64,000 nt of DNA from contig UQWD01000006.1 of assembly GCA_900544555.1 (NCBI GenBank), positions 1 to 64,000 of the forward strand. Direction: 5' to 3'. The translations under genes and the position numbers were made by a program. The notes beneath the pieces were generated by a model. That model did no database searches. It worked only from the letters and a program-made list of their open reading frames with translations, and was not told the DNA's origin. Below, in pieces: positions 24,444 to 34,800 of the stretch. Position 1 is the stretch's first letter, and every line of letters starts with the position of its first letter. This DNA comes from an uncultured Eubacteriales bacterium. GTDB lineage: Bacteria; Bacillota; Clostridia; Christensenellales; CAG-138.

Positions 24444-25649
24444 CTACACGACGATAAGCCTGTGCCTGAGGTATAGCCCCGCCGGATCGGGGTTTGGCAT
24501 TAACATGCCGTAGATATCCATCACGCGCTTTTCAAGCTCCAGCGCGTTTTGCGCGGCGTGGGGCAGCTTTTTCGCGTCCTCGCCCCGAAGCAGTACCGGC
24601 AGGCTTGCCCGCGCGCTTAAACAAGAGAGCAAATCCATAGCGTCACGCCTTACGCCAAGCACGCGCAAAAAAAGCCCGGAGATATCCTCATCGGCACGGG
24701 TAATTCCAGTGAGCGCCCGCATCGCGATGCGCTTTATGCGCGAAAGCGTATACCGTTTGGTTTTTATCCGCTGGAGCATCTCACCGTATGACGTGCTCTG
24801 GCGGCACGCGCGATAAAATAAGTTCTCCAACCCTTCCGACAGATCGGCTAGGGAGATCAGCTCCTCTATACGCATCCGGCGCAGGGCGTACAGTACAAGC
24901 GGTGAAAGCTCATCGTTTGATAAAACGGATTTACCGCCGGATACCAAGGCCTGTACGCTCCGAAACACACTATCCGGCACTTCCGCCTTCAAAGCTTCCA
25001 TATCGCCGGCGCGTATCGCAGCGCGTATCGCGCTTGCGCTGCTAAAGCCGCCTAGCATACCCGGTTCGTCATGGCGGTTTCCAACGCGTTTGATGGGAAC
25101 GGGGATAAGCGGGCGGCCGCATTGCCGGATTGCGCGCAGGTATTCCAAAGCGAGCACCGCGTTTGGGCTGTCAAGCACTCCAGCGGCGCTTGAGCCGTAG
25201 ATCTCAAATACGGCGGATCTCCACGCATGCGGATAGGATTTGCCCGATGCGAGCTCTTCTTTAAGCTTGTTTTGAAACGGTTTGTAATCATCGCGCCCTA
25301 TCCCCGCGGCCTCCAACAGGAGCGGCAGGCCTGGTTCTTCCGTACCGAACGCCAGATGGGTAACAATGCCTGTTCCCTCAAGCAGGCGAACGCCGCCAAC
25401 AGCGAAGTTTTCCGCGCTGGCTAAAGAAAAAGCAGCGGGAAGTGCGACTACCATATGCGCGCCCGCCTCGAGCGCCCACCGTGTACGCTCAATAGGGGAG
25501 AACATCGCGGGCTCCCCGCGCTGTACGAAGCATCCGCTCATCGCAACGACTACACGGCTGCATCCGCTTTTTTTAACAGCCTGCTCCAGATGATATCGAT
25601 GCCCGTTATGAAACGGGTTGTATTCCGCTATAATCCCAACGCAGCCCAT
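24444..25649 (-). CDS. tmcAL: tRNA(Met) cytidine acetate ligase TmcAL (YlbM)
   Basis: 401-aa enzyme that activates acetate with ATP and acetylates C34 of elongator tRNA-Met. The nucleotidyltransferase core shows GIIAEYNPFHNGHRYHL (HIGH-type motif HNGH, residues 15-18), VVAMSGCFVQRGEPA and AVGGVRLL. The tRNA-binding C-terminus (RMRIEELISLADLSEGLENL, then KTKRYTLSRIKRIAMRAL) is complete. It belongs to the ylbJ-ylbK-ylbM-ylbN-rpmF neighbourhood. The acetate it uses could come from the adjacent pta-ackA pathway. Confidence 0.93.
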   Translation of the reverse strand: MGCVGIIAEYNPFHNGHRYHLEQAVKKSGCSRVVVAMSGCFVQRGEPAMFSPIERTRWALEAGAHMVVALPAAFSLASAENFAVGGVRLLEGTGIVTHLAFGTEEPGLPLLLEAAGIGRDDYKPFQNKLKEELASGKSYPHAWRSAVFEIYGSSAAGVLDSPNAVLALEYLRAIRQCGRPLIPVPIKRVGNRHDEPGMLGGFSSASAIRAAIRAGDMEALKAEVPDSVFRSVQALVSGGKSVLSNDELSPLVLYALRRMRIEELISLADLSEGLENLFYRACRQSTSYGEMLQRIKTKRYTLSRIKRIAMRALTGITRADEDISGLFLRVLGVRRDAMDLLSCLSARASLPVLLRGEDAKKLPHAAQNALELEKRVMDIYGMLMPNPDPAGLYLRHRLIVV

Positions 25650-26025
25650 TTTCCACCGCCTTTCCTGTTTTGATTATACCATAACCCAGCCGGATTAAGT
25701 CCATCCGCTCTGCCGATAAGGCGGCAGCGATACGTTTAAAGTTCAATCGCGGCGCTTGCGCCATTAAGCTTAACTCCTGCCAAAATATCCCCGGGCATGA
25801 GGCGAATTTTCAATTGCGCATAACTTCACGTTCCTGCGATATTGATTTGTTCGCAAGGCGTATTGGCCCCGCGCTTTATTGAGCAATAATATATGCTTTT
25901 CACCTGCAAAACAAATGCCCGTTGTGGTATAATGCATTCGGTTATGCTAAAGCGCGCAGGCAGGAGCGGGCCGCTGGAGGCTTTATAATCATATGGTTTA
26001 TGAGTTGTGAAAGGAGTAACCCAAA
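25650..26025 (+). promoter_or_regulatory. Divergent intergenic region with pta promoter candidate
   Basis: 376 bp between tmcAL and pta. An extended -10 element (TGGTATAAT, 25925-25933) points to pta; the -35 region is weak. About 90 bp of leader follow before the ATG at 26026. No other structure could be supported. Confidence 0.5.
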
Positions 26026-27027
26026 ATGCCGGTAATTGAACAGATTAAATCAAAGGCCAAGGCGGACAAAAAGTTTATCCTTTTGCCCGAAGGTACGGAG
26101 GAGCGCACCATTGAGGCGGCCTCCCTGGTAGTAAAACAGGGGATCGCGCGAGTTGCCCTTATTGGCGGCGAGGCCGAAATTCGCGCCGCCGCTCAGGGGC
26201 TGAAAGTTGATCTTGACGGGGTTGAAATTATCGACCATATCAAGGCTTCGGATTTTGCGGAATATACGGAGCGCTTTTACGAAATGCGCAAGGAAAAGGG
26301 CGTCACCCTGGAAAAGGCGGAACAGCTCATGCGGGATCCGCTGTTTTACGCCGCGATGATGATAAAAGATGAAAGGGCGGACGGCATGGTCGCGGGCGCA
26401 ATCAATACCACCGGCAACACCCTCAGGCCCGCCCTTCAGATAATAAAAATGGCGAAGGGTATATCGGTCGTATCAAGCTGTTTTATTATGGAGCTTCCAA
26501 ACGGGGATTACGGCGATAACGGCGTGATGATATTTGCGGATTGCGCGGTAAACCCAAACCCTACGGCCGAACAGCTTGCCGCAATTGCGGTATCATCCGC
26601 CCGAACCGGCAAGGCTCTATGCGAAATCGAGCCGCGCGTTGCTATGCTTTCATTCTCCACAAAAGGGAGCGCAAAGCACGAGCTGGTGGATAAGGTTACG
26701 GAGGCGACGCGGAAGGTTAAGGAACTGGCCCCGTATTTAAATGTGGACGGCGAGCTGCAGGCGGACGCCGCGCTGGTTGAGAAGGTTGGGCGGCTAAAAT
26801 CCCCCGGCAGTTCCGTTGCGGGGAAAGCGAACGTTTTGGTATTCCCGGATCTGCAATCGGGCAATATAGGATATAAGCTGGTGCAGCGGCTTGCGGGCGC
26901 TGAGGCCGTCGGCCCCATATGCCAGGGTTTTGCTAAGCCCGTCAACGACCTGTCGCGCGGGTGCAGCGTTGAGGATATCGTTTCCGTTGTGGCGATAACC
27001 GCCGTACAGGCGCAGCAAAACATATAA
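26026..27027 (+). CDS. pta: Phosphate acetyltransferase
   Basis: 333-aa class I enzyme that turns acetyl-CoA plus phosphate into acetyl phosphate. Family blocks are ILLPEGTEERTIEAA, DGMVAGAINTTGNTLRPALQ, NPNPTAEQLAAIAV and the CoA/phosphate-site region VLVFPDLQSGNIGYKLVQRL with GPICQGFAKPVNDLSRG. Length is that of the short bacterial form without DRTGG domain. Twelve bases separate it from ackA, so both form the acetate/ATP-yielding operon typical of fermenters. GAAAGGAG precedes the ATG. Confidence 0.96.
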   Translation: MPVIEQIKSKAKADKKFILLPEGTEERTIEAASLVVKQGIARVALIGGEAEIRAAAQGLKVDLDGVEIIDHIKASDFAEYTERFYEMRKEKGVTLEKAEQLMRDPLFYAAMMIKDERADGMVAGAINTTGNTLRPALQIIKMAKGISVVSSCFIMELPNGDYGDNGVMIFADCAVNPNPTAEQLAAIAVSSARTGKALCEIEPRVAMLSFSTKGSAKHELVDKVTEATRKVKELAPYLNVDGELQADAALVEKVGRLKSPGSSVAGKANVLVFPDLQSGNIGYKLVQRLAGAEAVGPICQGFAKPVNDLSRGCSVEDIVSVVAITAVQAQQNI

Positions 27028-27039
27028 GGAGGAGTAATA

Positions 27040-28239
27040 ATGAAAATACTGGTTATTAACGCGGGAAGTTCCTCACTGAAGTATCAGTTGATTGATTTGG
27101 GCAACGAGCATGTAATCGCCAAGGGCCTATGCGAACGCATCGGCATCAGCGGTTCCGTTTTGAAATACAAACCCGCCGCGGGGGAGGGCTATGAAGTCCA
27201 TGAGGATATGCGCGACCATATGGACGCGATTAAGCTGGTCCTTGACGCGCTTGTCAACCCCGAAACCGGCGTTATCGGCGGTATGGATGAGATAGGCGCG
27301 GTAGGGCATAGGATTGTCCACGGGGGTGAGAAGTTCAAAGGCTCCGTGCTGATTACGGACGAGGTCATCCGCCAAATCGAGGCGATTTGCGATCTGGCTC
27401 CGCTGCACAACCCCGCCAATCTCATGGGCATACGCGCTTGCCGCGCTATTATGCCAAATACGCCGATGGTCGGCGTATTTGATACGGCGTTTCACCAATC
27501 CATGCCTGAGGAGGCATATTTATACGGGCTGCCTTACGAAGCGTATTCGGACCTGATGATCCGGCGATACGGTTTTCACGGCACGTCCCATTATTATATA
27601 TCTCAGCGCGCGATTGAACTGCTGGGCCTTCCGGCACAGGAAACGCGCATAATCACCTGCCACCTGGGTAACGGCTCGAGCATCTGCGCGGTAAAGGGCG
27701 GCAAATCTATCGATACGTCGATGGGGTTCACCCCGCTAGAAGGCGTGCCGATGGGCACGCGGTGCGGGGATATGGATCCGGCTATCGTGACGTATCTTAT
27801 GGATAAGCTTTCGCTCAACACTAAGGAAATGAACGCGTATATGAACAAAAAAAGCGGCGTTGCCGGCGTATCCGGCGTGTCGAGTGATTTCAGGGACTTA
27901 GATGATGCGGCTCGTAACGGAAACGCCCGCGCTAAGCTGGCTGTGGATATGTTCGCGTATAAGGTTAAAAAATATATTGGCGCTTATGCCGCCGCGATGA
28001 ACGGCGTGGACGCAATTGTGTTTTCCGCCGGCGTCGGTGAAAACGATAAGGCGGTAAGGGAAAAGATTCTTACCGGGTTGGATTATCTGGGCTTGGTAGT
28101 GGATTTTGAATATAACCGCGCAGCGCCGAGGGGCTGTGAAATTGTTATCAGCAAGCCGGAGAGCCGCGTAAAGGTATACGTTATCCCGACCGATGAGGAA
28201 ATGGTAATCGCAAGGGATACGGCCAAGCTGGCCAAATAA
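27040..28239 (+). CDS. ackA: Acetate kinase
   Basis: 399-aa ASKHA-fold kinase that makes ATP and acetate from acetyl phosphate. VINAGSSSLKYQL is the first phosphate motif, RRYGFHGTSHYYIS with its catalytic region follows, then HLGNGSSICAVKGGKSIDTSM and FSAGVGEND. All expected residues are seen. AAGGAGG precedes the ATG, 12 bp after pta. Confidence 0.97.
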   Translation: MKILVINAGSSSLKYQLIDLGNEHVIAKGLCERIGISGSVLKYKPAAGEGYEVHEDMRDHMDAIKLVLDALVNPETGVIGGMDEIGAVGHRIVHGGEKFKGSVLITDEVIRQIEAICDLAPLHNPANLMGIRACRAIMPNTPMVGVFDTAFHQSMPEEAYLYGLPYEAYSDLMIRRYGFHGTSHYYISQRAIELLGLPAQETRIITCHLGNGSSICAVKGGKSIDTSMGFTPLEGVPMGTRCGDMDPAIVTYLMDKLSLNTKEMNAYMNKKSGVAGVSGVSSDFRDLDDAARNGNARAKLAVDMFAYKVKKYIGAYAAAMNGVDAIVFSAGVGENDKAVREKILTGLDYLGLVVDFEYNRAAPRGCEIVISKPESRVKVYVIPTDEEMVIARDTAKLAK

Positions 28240-28348
28240 TATCGTGCGTTGAAGCGCTGGAGAGCAGGCCTCCCGCGCTTAGAACGGCGGAGCGCGTGGC
28301 CCGGGTTGTGAAACAGCACGTTAAACCACGCTAAAATCGCAAATTGTG

Positions 28349-28377
28349 TTGACAAACAATGGTTGGGCGGATAAAAT
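28349..28377 (+). promoter_or_regulatory. Promoter of yceD-rpmF
   Basis: TTGACA (28349-28354), 17-bp spacer, TAAAAT (28372-28377). The start codon of the YceD-like gene is 28 bp further on. Confidence 0.75.
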
Positions 28378-28404
28378 AAGTAAGGTTAGCTAAAGAGGTG
28401 CGCA

Positions 28405-28941
28405 ATGAGGATAAACGTCGCCGCTCAGTTGAAATTACCGGGCAGGTCGGGCGAATGCAGCTTAACGCAAACGCTGCCCGAGATCGATTACGGTGGAATG
28501 CGAATCGCGTTCTCAGGCCCTGTAAAGGTTGACGCCGTTTATGTTTATGACGGCAGCGCGTTTCTTGTAAAGGGCCGTATCAGCGCCGTGCTCAAAACCC
28601 GGTGCGCCCGCTGTGATGAGCCTCTTGATCAGGCCGTTAGCGTTGATTTTGAAGAGCGTTTCGTCCGAACCCTCAGCGGTGATGAGGATGAAAGCTATCT
28701 ATTCAGCGGGGAAGAATTGGATCTTTCGGCAATGGCTCAGGATTGCCTCTTGCTCAACATACCGGCGTATGCGGTATGCCGCAAGGATTGCCGTGGATTA
28801 TGCCCACATTGTGGGCGCAACTTAAACAATGCGCAGTGCTCATGTGATTTAACGGGGCCGGCTCATACAGGCCGGGATGAGGAAGCTCAGCATCCGTTTA
28901 AATACCTAGGGCAGCTGTTGAACGAGGATAAGGAGGTGTAA
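28405..28941 (+). CDS. yceD: YceD/DUF177 family protein (YlbN)
   Basis: 178-aa soluble protein always found before rpmF and involved in 23S rRNA accumulation in other bacteria. GRISAVLKTRCARCDEPLD and YAVCRKDCRGLCPHCG with NLNNAQCSC show the Cys pairs of a zinc ribbon typical for the Firmicute version. Only 2 bp lie between its stop and the rpmF start. GAGGTG precedes the ATG. Confidence 0.9.
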   Translation: MRINVAAQLKLPGRSGECSLTQTLPEIDYGGMRIAFSGPVKVDAVYVYDGSAFLVKGRISAVLKTRCARCDEPLDQAVSVDFEERFVRTLSGDEDESYLFSGEELDLSAMAQDCLLLNIPAYAVCRKDCRGLCPHCGRNLNNAQCSCDLTGPAHTGRDEEAQHPFKYLGQLLNEDKEV

Positions 28942-28943
28942 TC

Positions 28944-29144
28944 ATGGCAGTCCCTAAGAGAAAAACATCAAAAGCGAGGCGCGATTCCCGCCGGGCGAAC
29001 TGGAAGCTGACTGTTCCCGGTATCGTGGAATGTTCCCAGTGCCACAAGCCGAAGCTGGCCCATAGGGTATGTAAAGAATGCGGCTATTATAACGGCAAGC
29101 AGATAATTCAAATGGATAACGGTGAGAAGAAGGCGAAGGCGTAA
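28944..29144 (+). CDS. rpmF: 50S ribosomal protein L32
   Basis: 66 aa. MAVPKRKTSKARRDSRRANW is the invariant L32 opening, and CSQCHKPKLAHRVCKECG shows the C+ (zinc-binding) form with two CxxC pairs. Ends with a lysine-rich tail. AAGGAGGTG precedes the ATG. Confidence 0.97.
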   Translation: MAVPKRKTSKARRDSRRANWKLTVPGIVECSQCHKPKLAHRVCKECGYYNGKQIIQMDNGEKKAKA

Positions 29145-29194
29145 ATTGGTCTTTGCTTCTCGGCTGTTTTTTATGATGTTATTTAAATGAATGA

Positions 29195-29221
29195 AGACAT
29201 GACTTTGTCGTGTCTTTTTTT
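29195..29221 (+). terminator. Terminator after rpmF
   Basis: AGACATGAC (29195-29203) pairs with GTCGTGTCT (29207-29215, one G-T pair) around TTT and continues into seven T. Confidence 0.85.
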
Positions 29222-29530
29222 GTTTGGGCGCTCTTGTTTACAAACGCCTTGACGGGCCTTTAACTTAAAATCGGCTAAGCATCAATCAAAATGTAAGCCG
29301 GGTATTTTGTCTCTTTTTATTGCCAAGCAAAGGAAGTTTCCTTATACTATTGATGAGGTTGTCCCTCACATGCCGAGACGGATGAAATTAAAGGGAATCC
29401 CGCTATCGGGTTTTGCCATTCAAGATCCCGCAGGTATTTTGGGAAGGCTCGTTGTTACGAATTGGCCGAAGACTTCTAAGCTTTTTTATTTATATAATGC
29501 TATTTTTATATTGGACGGAAAGGGTATATT
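29222..29530 (+). other. Gap between rpmF terminator and plsX
   Basis: 309 bp. In Bacillus fapR lies at this place, and no fapR-like product is found. A TATAAT at 29493-29498 may be the plsX -10 box, but no good -35 is paired with it. A 75-codon frame starting with TTG was judged spurious. Confidence 0.4.
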
Positions 29531-30538
29531 ATGAGAATCGTAGTCGATGCTTTTGGCGGGGATAATTCCCCTGGGGAGATTATTAAGGGGTGTGCTCAAG
29601 CGCTTGGGGCTTATTCGGATTTTGAACTGATTTTAACAGGCGACGAAGGGCGGCTTAGGCTCGAGCTTGGTGAACTTGCGAATTATTCCGGCCGCGTGAA
29701 GCTCGTACACGCGCCTCAAGTCATTTCCTGCGAGGAGCAACCAACAGTGGCCATTAAGAAAAAGAAGGACTCGTCGCTTGTAAAGGCGCTTGAGCTGGTA
29801 GCGTTAAAAGAAGCGGACTGCTTTGTTTCCGCGGGAAGCACGGGAGCTGTGCTGGCTGGGGCAACGCTGATAGTCCGCCGGCTTAAGGGCGTAAAACGGC
29901 CCGCACTCGCCCCAATCCTGCCGACCAGGCACGGCTGCGTGCTTTTAATAGACTGCGGCGCGAATACGGATTGCAAGCCGTCTTACCTTCAGCAGTTCGC
30001 TGTGATGGGCTCGGCTTATATGAAGGGCGTCATGCAAATAAGCGAGCCGAGGGTAGGGCTTATCAATAACGGGGCCGAGGCGGAAAAAGGAAACGATCTG
30101 ACCAAGGCAACATACCGCCTGCTAGAGAATACGCCGGTCAGGTTCGCGGGGAATTGCGAAGCACGCGATATTGTTTCAGGGAATTATGACGTTTTGGTAT
30201 GCGACGGGTTTACCGGCAACGTGGTTTTGAAATTTATGGAGGGTTTGGCCGGTACGCTCATGGGCATGCTCAAGGACGAGCTGACAAGCACCGCGCTTAC
30301 AAAAATCGGCGCGGCCATATGCAGGCCGGCGTTTAGCCGCTTTAAGAAAAAAATGGATTATACGGAATATGGCGGCGCGCCGTTATTGGGAATAAACGGA
30401 GGTATAATCAAAGCGCACGGAAGCTCCAACGCCAAGGCCGTTTGCGCAGCTATACGCCAGGCGCGGGAATTGGTGAACGGGGGGGTAGTCGAAGCGATAC
30501 GCGAGGGCGTGGCGGCTCTGCCGGATTCTGAGGATTGA
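29531..30538 (+). CDS. plsX: Phosphate acyltransferase PlsX
   Basis: 335-aa enzyme that converts acyl-ACP to acyl phosphate, first step of phosphatidic acid synthesis with PlsY. Family blocks: IVVDAFGGDNSPGEIIKG, SAGSTGAVLAGATLIVRR, LIDCGANTDCKPSYLQQFA, GLINNGAEAEKGNDLTK and DGFTGNVVLKFMEG. Complete. It precedes acpP as in most Firmicutes. Confidence 0.96.
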   Translation: MRIVVDAFGGDNSPGEIIKGCAQALGAYSDFELILTGDEGRLRLELGELANYSGRVKLVHAPQVISCEEQPTVAIKKKKDSSLVKALELVALKEADCFVSAGSTGAVLAGATLIVRRLKGVKRPALAPILPTRHGCVLLIDCGANTDCKPSYLQQFAVMGSAYMKGVMQISEPRVGLINNGAEAEKGNDLTKATYRLLENTPVRFAGNCEARDIVSGNYDVLVCDGFTGNVVLKFMEGLAGTLMGMLKDELTSTALTKIGAAICRPAFSRFKKKMDYTEYGGAPLLGINGGIIKAHGSSNAKAVCAAIRQARELVNGGVVEAIREGVAALPDSED

Positions 30539-30563
30539 CAGATTCCATAGGAAAAGATAAACT
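30535..30563 (+). promoter_or_regulatory. Possible promoter of acpP
   Basis: TTGACA (30535-30540) overlaps the plsX stop; 17 bp later TAAACT (30558-30563). It would allow acpP to be made independently of plsX. Confidence 0.5.
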
Positions 30564-30601
30564 GTTTTCTGTAATTGTTCTATTGAAAGGCGGTAGTATA
30601 A

Positions 30602-30823
30602 ATGAGCTTTAACAAGGTTAGTGAAATCATTGCCAGGCAGCTGGACGTCCCGGTAGAGAGCATAACGATGGAATCCAAGCTGATTGAGGATCTAAAGGCG
30701 GATTCTCTTGATGTTGTTGAGCTGATTATGGATCTGGAAAACGAGTTTGGCATTGAGATACCCGATGATAAACTGCCGGAAATACGCACGATTGGCGATA
30801 TCGTCAGCTTCATCCAAAAATAA
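30602..30823 (+). CDS. acpP: Acyl carrier protein
   Basis: 73 aa, acidic. The phosphopantetheine serine is in LKADSLDVVELIM (about residue 37), followed by the acidic helix DLENEFGIEIPDD. Carries the growing fatty acid and acts next to PlsX. GAAAGGCGG precedes the ATG. Confidence 0.97.
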   Translation: MSFNKVSEIIARQLDVPVESITMESKLIEDLKADSLDVVELIMDLENEFGIEIPDDKLPEIRTIGDIVSFIQK

Positions 30824-30970
30824 ACGGCGTGCTTACGGTTAAGCGTCTGCAAAATGGTTTTTAAAAGCCGCGGTATAATTGCTGCGGCATAATAGCTTGT
30901 TTTAAGGGCGTGGGAGCCGGTGTTCCCCCGCTCTCATTCAAATTATACTGCACCCCGGGAGGCAATAACG

Positions 30971-31693
30971 ATGGATTCTGCTCGCTTGGAATCACTGGCG
31001 CGCGTTCAGGAGCGGATTGGTTATTGGTTTAATGACGTTCGGCTGCTGGATACGGCCCTGACCCACTCCTCGTATGTTAAGGGGGATTGCCAGAAAACCG
31101 CGCATCATAATGAACGGCTCGAGTTTCTGGGTGACGCGGTTTTGGAATTATGCATAAGCGAATATCTATACGAGCGATACCCGGGCTTCGACGAGGGCAG
31201 GATGACGCGCTTGAGGGCGGCTACCGTTTATGAGCAGGCGTTATTCAACGCTTCCTGCCGTCTTGGAATTGGCGGGGCGCTCAAGTTGAGCCGGGGTGAG
31301 GAACGATCTGGAGGCAGGGGGAAGCCCTCCATACTCTCCAACGCGCTTGAAGCGGTTATAGGAGCGGTATATCTTGACGGAGGGCTTGATAAGGCGCGCG
31401 GCTTCGTTATGAGCTTTTCCGCCAAGGTTATTGAGCGCTCAGCCAAAAATGCGGCGCTTAAGGATTATAAAACAAGCTTGCAGGAGTATGTACAAAAAAA
31501 ACGGTTGGGACAGGTAAAATATACGCTTGAGGGGGAGAGCGGCCCCGAGCATCGCAAGGCGTTTCTGATTGGAGTATATGTGAACGGCGAGCTCATAGGG
31601 CGCGGTGAAGGCGCATCAAAACAGGAGGCTGGGCAGAGAGCCGCGCGGATGGCGCTAATGCATTACGGCCTGATACAGGAAAACCGGGCGTAG
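30971..31693 (+). CDS. rnc: Ribonuclease III
   Basis: 240-aa double-strand RNA endonuclease for rRNA and mRNA processing. The RNase III signature is HNERLEFLGDAVLEL (catalytic acidic residues in ERLEFLGDAVLE), a second metal site lies in NALEAVIGAVYLD, and the dsRNA-binding domain is DYKTSLQEYVQKK to GEGASKQEAGQRAARMAL. The start was set to ATG 30971 with GGGAGG 9 bp upstream rather than to a GTG 17 codons earlier. Order rnc-smc-ftsY is the standard Firmicute order. Confidence 0.95.
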   Translation: MDSARLESLARVQERIGYWFNDVRLLDTALTHSSYVKGDCQKTAHHNERLEFLGDAVLELCISEYLYERYPGFDEGRMTRLRAATVYEQALFNASCRLGIGGALKLSRGEERSGGRGKPSILSNALEAVIGAVYLDGGLDKARGFVMSFSAKVIERSAKNAALKDYKTSLQEYVQKKRLGQVKYTLEGESGPEHRKAFLIGVYVNGELIGRGEGASKQEAGQRAARMALMHYGLIQENRA

Positions 31694-31830
31694 GCGGTTA
31701 CCTTGCCGAATGTATTGATTATAAAAGATGCTATGAAACGCATTTGCACGATAAATCAATTGCGCCTTAGGCGCAGATAATAATGAACGGCTCGGCAACG
31801 GCCGGCGCAAAAGGAGTCCTTATCATAAAA

Positions 31831-34800
31831 ATGGAAACTTGCGGATTAAGGCTGACCAAGCTGGAGATAAACGGGTTTAAATCGTTTGCCCGAAAAACAC
31901 AAATCGATTTTGAACGGGGTATCACTGCCATAATCGGCCCTAACGGGAGCGGCAAAAGCAACATTGCGGACGCTGTGCGATGGGTGCTCGGGGAACAGAG
32001 CGCCCGGGCTTTGCGCGGCGCGAAAATGGAAGACGTGATATTTAATGGAACGGAGCAACGTAGGCCGCAGGCATTTTGCGAAGTCACGCTAACGTTTGAC
32101 AACGCTTCGGGCAGGCTGCCCGTTAATTATTCGGAGGTTTGCGTTACAAGGCGCGTTTACCGATCCGGCGAAAGCGAATATCTTATAAACCGCGTTCAAT
32201 GCAGGCTCAGGGATATACAGGAAATGTTTCGGGATACTGGAATAGGCAAGGAAGGCTATTCGATTATCGGGCAGGGAAAGGTAGAAGAGATCCTATCAAA
32301 CAAATCTAACGACCGGCGAAACGCGTTTGAAGAGGCTGCGGGCATAATGAAATACCGCACGCGCAAGGAGGAAGCGGAGCGCAAGCTGGAAAATACGAAT
32401 AAGAACCTTATCCGGTTAGCCGATATACTCGCTGAGATGGAGACGCAGATTGGTCCGCTCGAAGCTAAAAGCGCGGCGGCAAAGGAATTTTTGCGCCTGC
32501 GGGAGGAGCTTAAGGAGCTTGAACTGAGTATATTTCTTGGCCAATATGAAAAAGTAACCGCGCGCATCCGGGGGGCGGAGGCTGCGGCCGCGCAGATTCA
32601 GGAGGAATGCCGGGCTTTGAGCGCGGCTCAAACCTCTGTATCATCGGAGTTGGCGGCGGACGAGGAAAGGGAGCGAATGCTGAGCGGCGCTGTAAGCGCG
32701 CTGCAAAACCGGCTTCTTGAAATGACGGGGATTGTAGAGAACAGCGCTGGGGAAGTTAAAGTGCTTGAAGAACGTATATGCGGTATCGATCGCGACGTAC
32801 AAAGGCTAGAGCGGCTTGCCGCTGAGGAAAGTGAGCGCGCGCGGATTCTTGGCGAAAAGGGAGGGGGCGCGCAAAGCGCTTATGAAGCGGCGACGCGGCG
32901 GATCGCTGATCTAGAGGAACGCTTGAATGCCGCGCAGGGCATGACGGCCGGTCTTGAGGGCGGCATTGCTGAAAAAGAAAGAGAGCTTGAGTCTCATAAG
33001 CTTAATATGATAGAGGCCATGAACCGCCTCTCGGATGCGCGCAGCAAAATGTCACGGTACGATGCAATAAGGGATTCTCTCAAAAGCAGGCTTGCGGATA
33101 TTCAGGCGCAGGAAAAAAGCACGCTGGAGGAAAAGGAGGGCCTGTTAAAGGAGTTTAGCGAGAGCCGCGAAAAATTCCTCGATCTGAGCCGCGCGCATGA
33201 GCGCGCCAAAGCGTCTCAGAATGAAGCTTCTGCCCGCTTGAATGAAACGCTCAGGATAAAAACAGAAGCGGAAAGCGAAATACGCGCGTTAGATGTGGAG
33301 AGCCGGGGGATGGCCTCCCGCCTCAAAGTGCTCGAAGAGATGAAACGTGCGCATGAAGGCTATTATGCAAGCGTTAAAAATATCCTGCGCGACTGTGAAC
33401 GCGATTTGGACTTGAAACGTTCCATCGAGGGGGTTTTGGCGGAGCTTATCCGCGTACCCGGGGAATTTGAAACCGCTGTTGAAATGTCCCTTGGCCCTGC
33501 GCTTCAAAATATCGTAACGCCGACGGAAGAAGACGCAAAGCGCGTGATTAACCGCCTGAGGGAAAGGCAATACGGGCGCGCGACGCTTCTGCCGGTTTCC
33601 TCCATGCGTCCCCGCACGCTTACCGACGCGGAGCGCGGGCTGCTCCACGCAAGCGGCTGCATCGGCGTCGCGTCCGATTTGGTTTCATACGAACCTCGTT
33701 ATCAGGGCGTTATCGAAAATCTTCTCGGCCGGACGGTAATCGTGCGCGATTTAGACGCTGGAATCGCCCTGGGCCGCTCGGCTCGCGGCTCGTTCCGTAT
33801 CGCAACGCTACAGGGTGATATCATCAATCCGGGAGGCTCGATGACCGGAGGCAGCGCGCCGAAGCGCGATTTTAGCATACTGGGCAGGGAACGGGAGATA
33901 AGCGAGCTTGCCCGCAGGGTGAATGAGGCGCGCGCGCGGTATAAGGAAGCGCAAGCCCGTGAAGAACAGCTAAAGCAGGAGCTTGGCGCGCAAAAGGCCC
34001 TGCTTGAAGCGTATGCTGAAGAAACGCATCAAGCGGAAATACGCCTCACTAAACAGCGCGAACAGATGGATATAGTAGAAAAATACGTTTCGCGATCATC
34101 AGATCAGCTTGATAAGCTGGCGGTTGAACGCGGGCAGATACAGGATAATCTGGACGACATCGGCGCGCAGCTTGAAGCGGCGCGTTCCGTCCAAGACAAT
34201 CTGGAGAAGGGAAACGTTTCCACGCAGGACGACGTAAAACGCGCGCAAGGGGAGCTGGACGAGTTAAGGAACCGGCTAACTGGTATGCAGCAGTCCGCGG
34301 CGGACATTCGGGTTGAGCTTATGGCGTCGCTAAAGGAGCGGGACTCCGCGAAAACGGAGCGCCGCCGTTTGGCGGACGAGATAACGCTAATTGAGCATGG
34401 CGTAGCGGAAAACGAAAAGGAGAAGTCACGGCTGGCCGACAGTCGAGCGGAGGCGCGAGGAGCGCTTGACGCGCTGCAAGAGAGCGTTAGAAGCGCAAGA
34501 GCGGGGGTGGACGCCGCTGTTGAGGAGCTTCGCGCTTTGGAGGAAGACAGGGATCAGCTCCTTGGCGTTATCGGCGAAAGGCGGGTGGATAAGGAGCGCC
34601 TGGCTCAGGAGCTGAGTGAGTTGAGCGAGCGCGGGCACAGGCAGGAGCTGGCTTTAAACCGCGCGCAGATGGAGCTTAAAGTCATGCAGGACAAGATTTG
34701 GGCGGATTATGAGCTGACGTATGACAATATCCCTCGCACAGAAAGAGAAATCTCCATCGCCGCCGCCCATTTACGCGTGGACGAGCTTAAACTGAGCATG

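Noticed and set aside
29307..29534. 75-codon frame before plsX as a fapR substitute
   Set aside because: TTG start without ribosome site, no helix-turn-helix or hot-dog pattern, and it overlaps the start of plsX.
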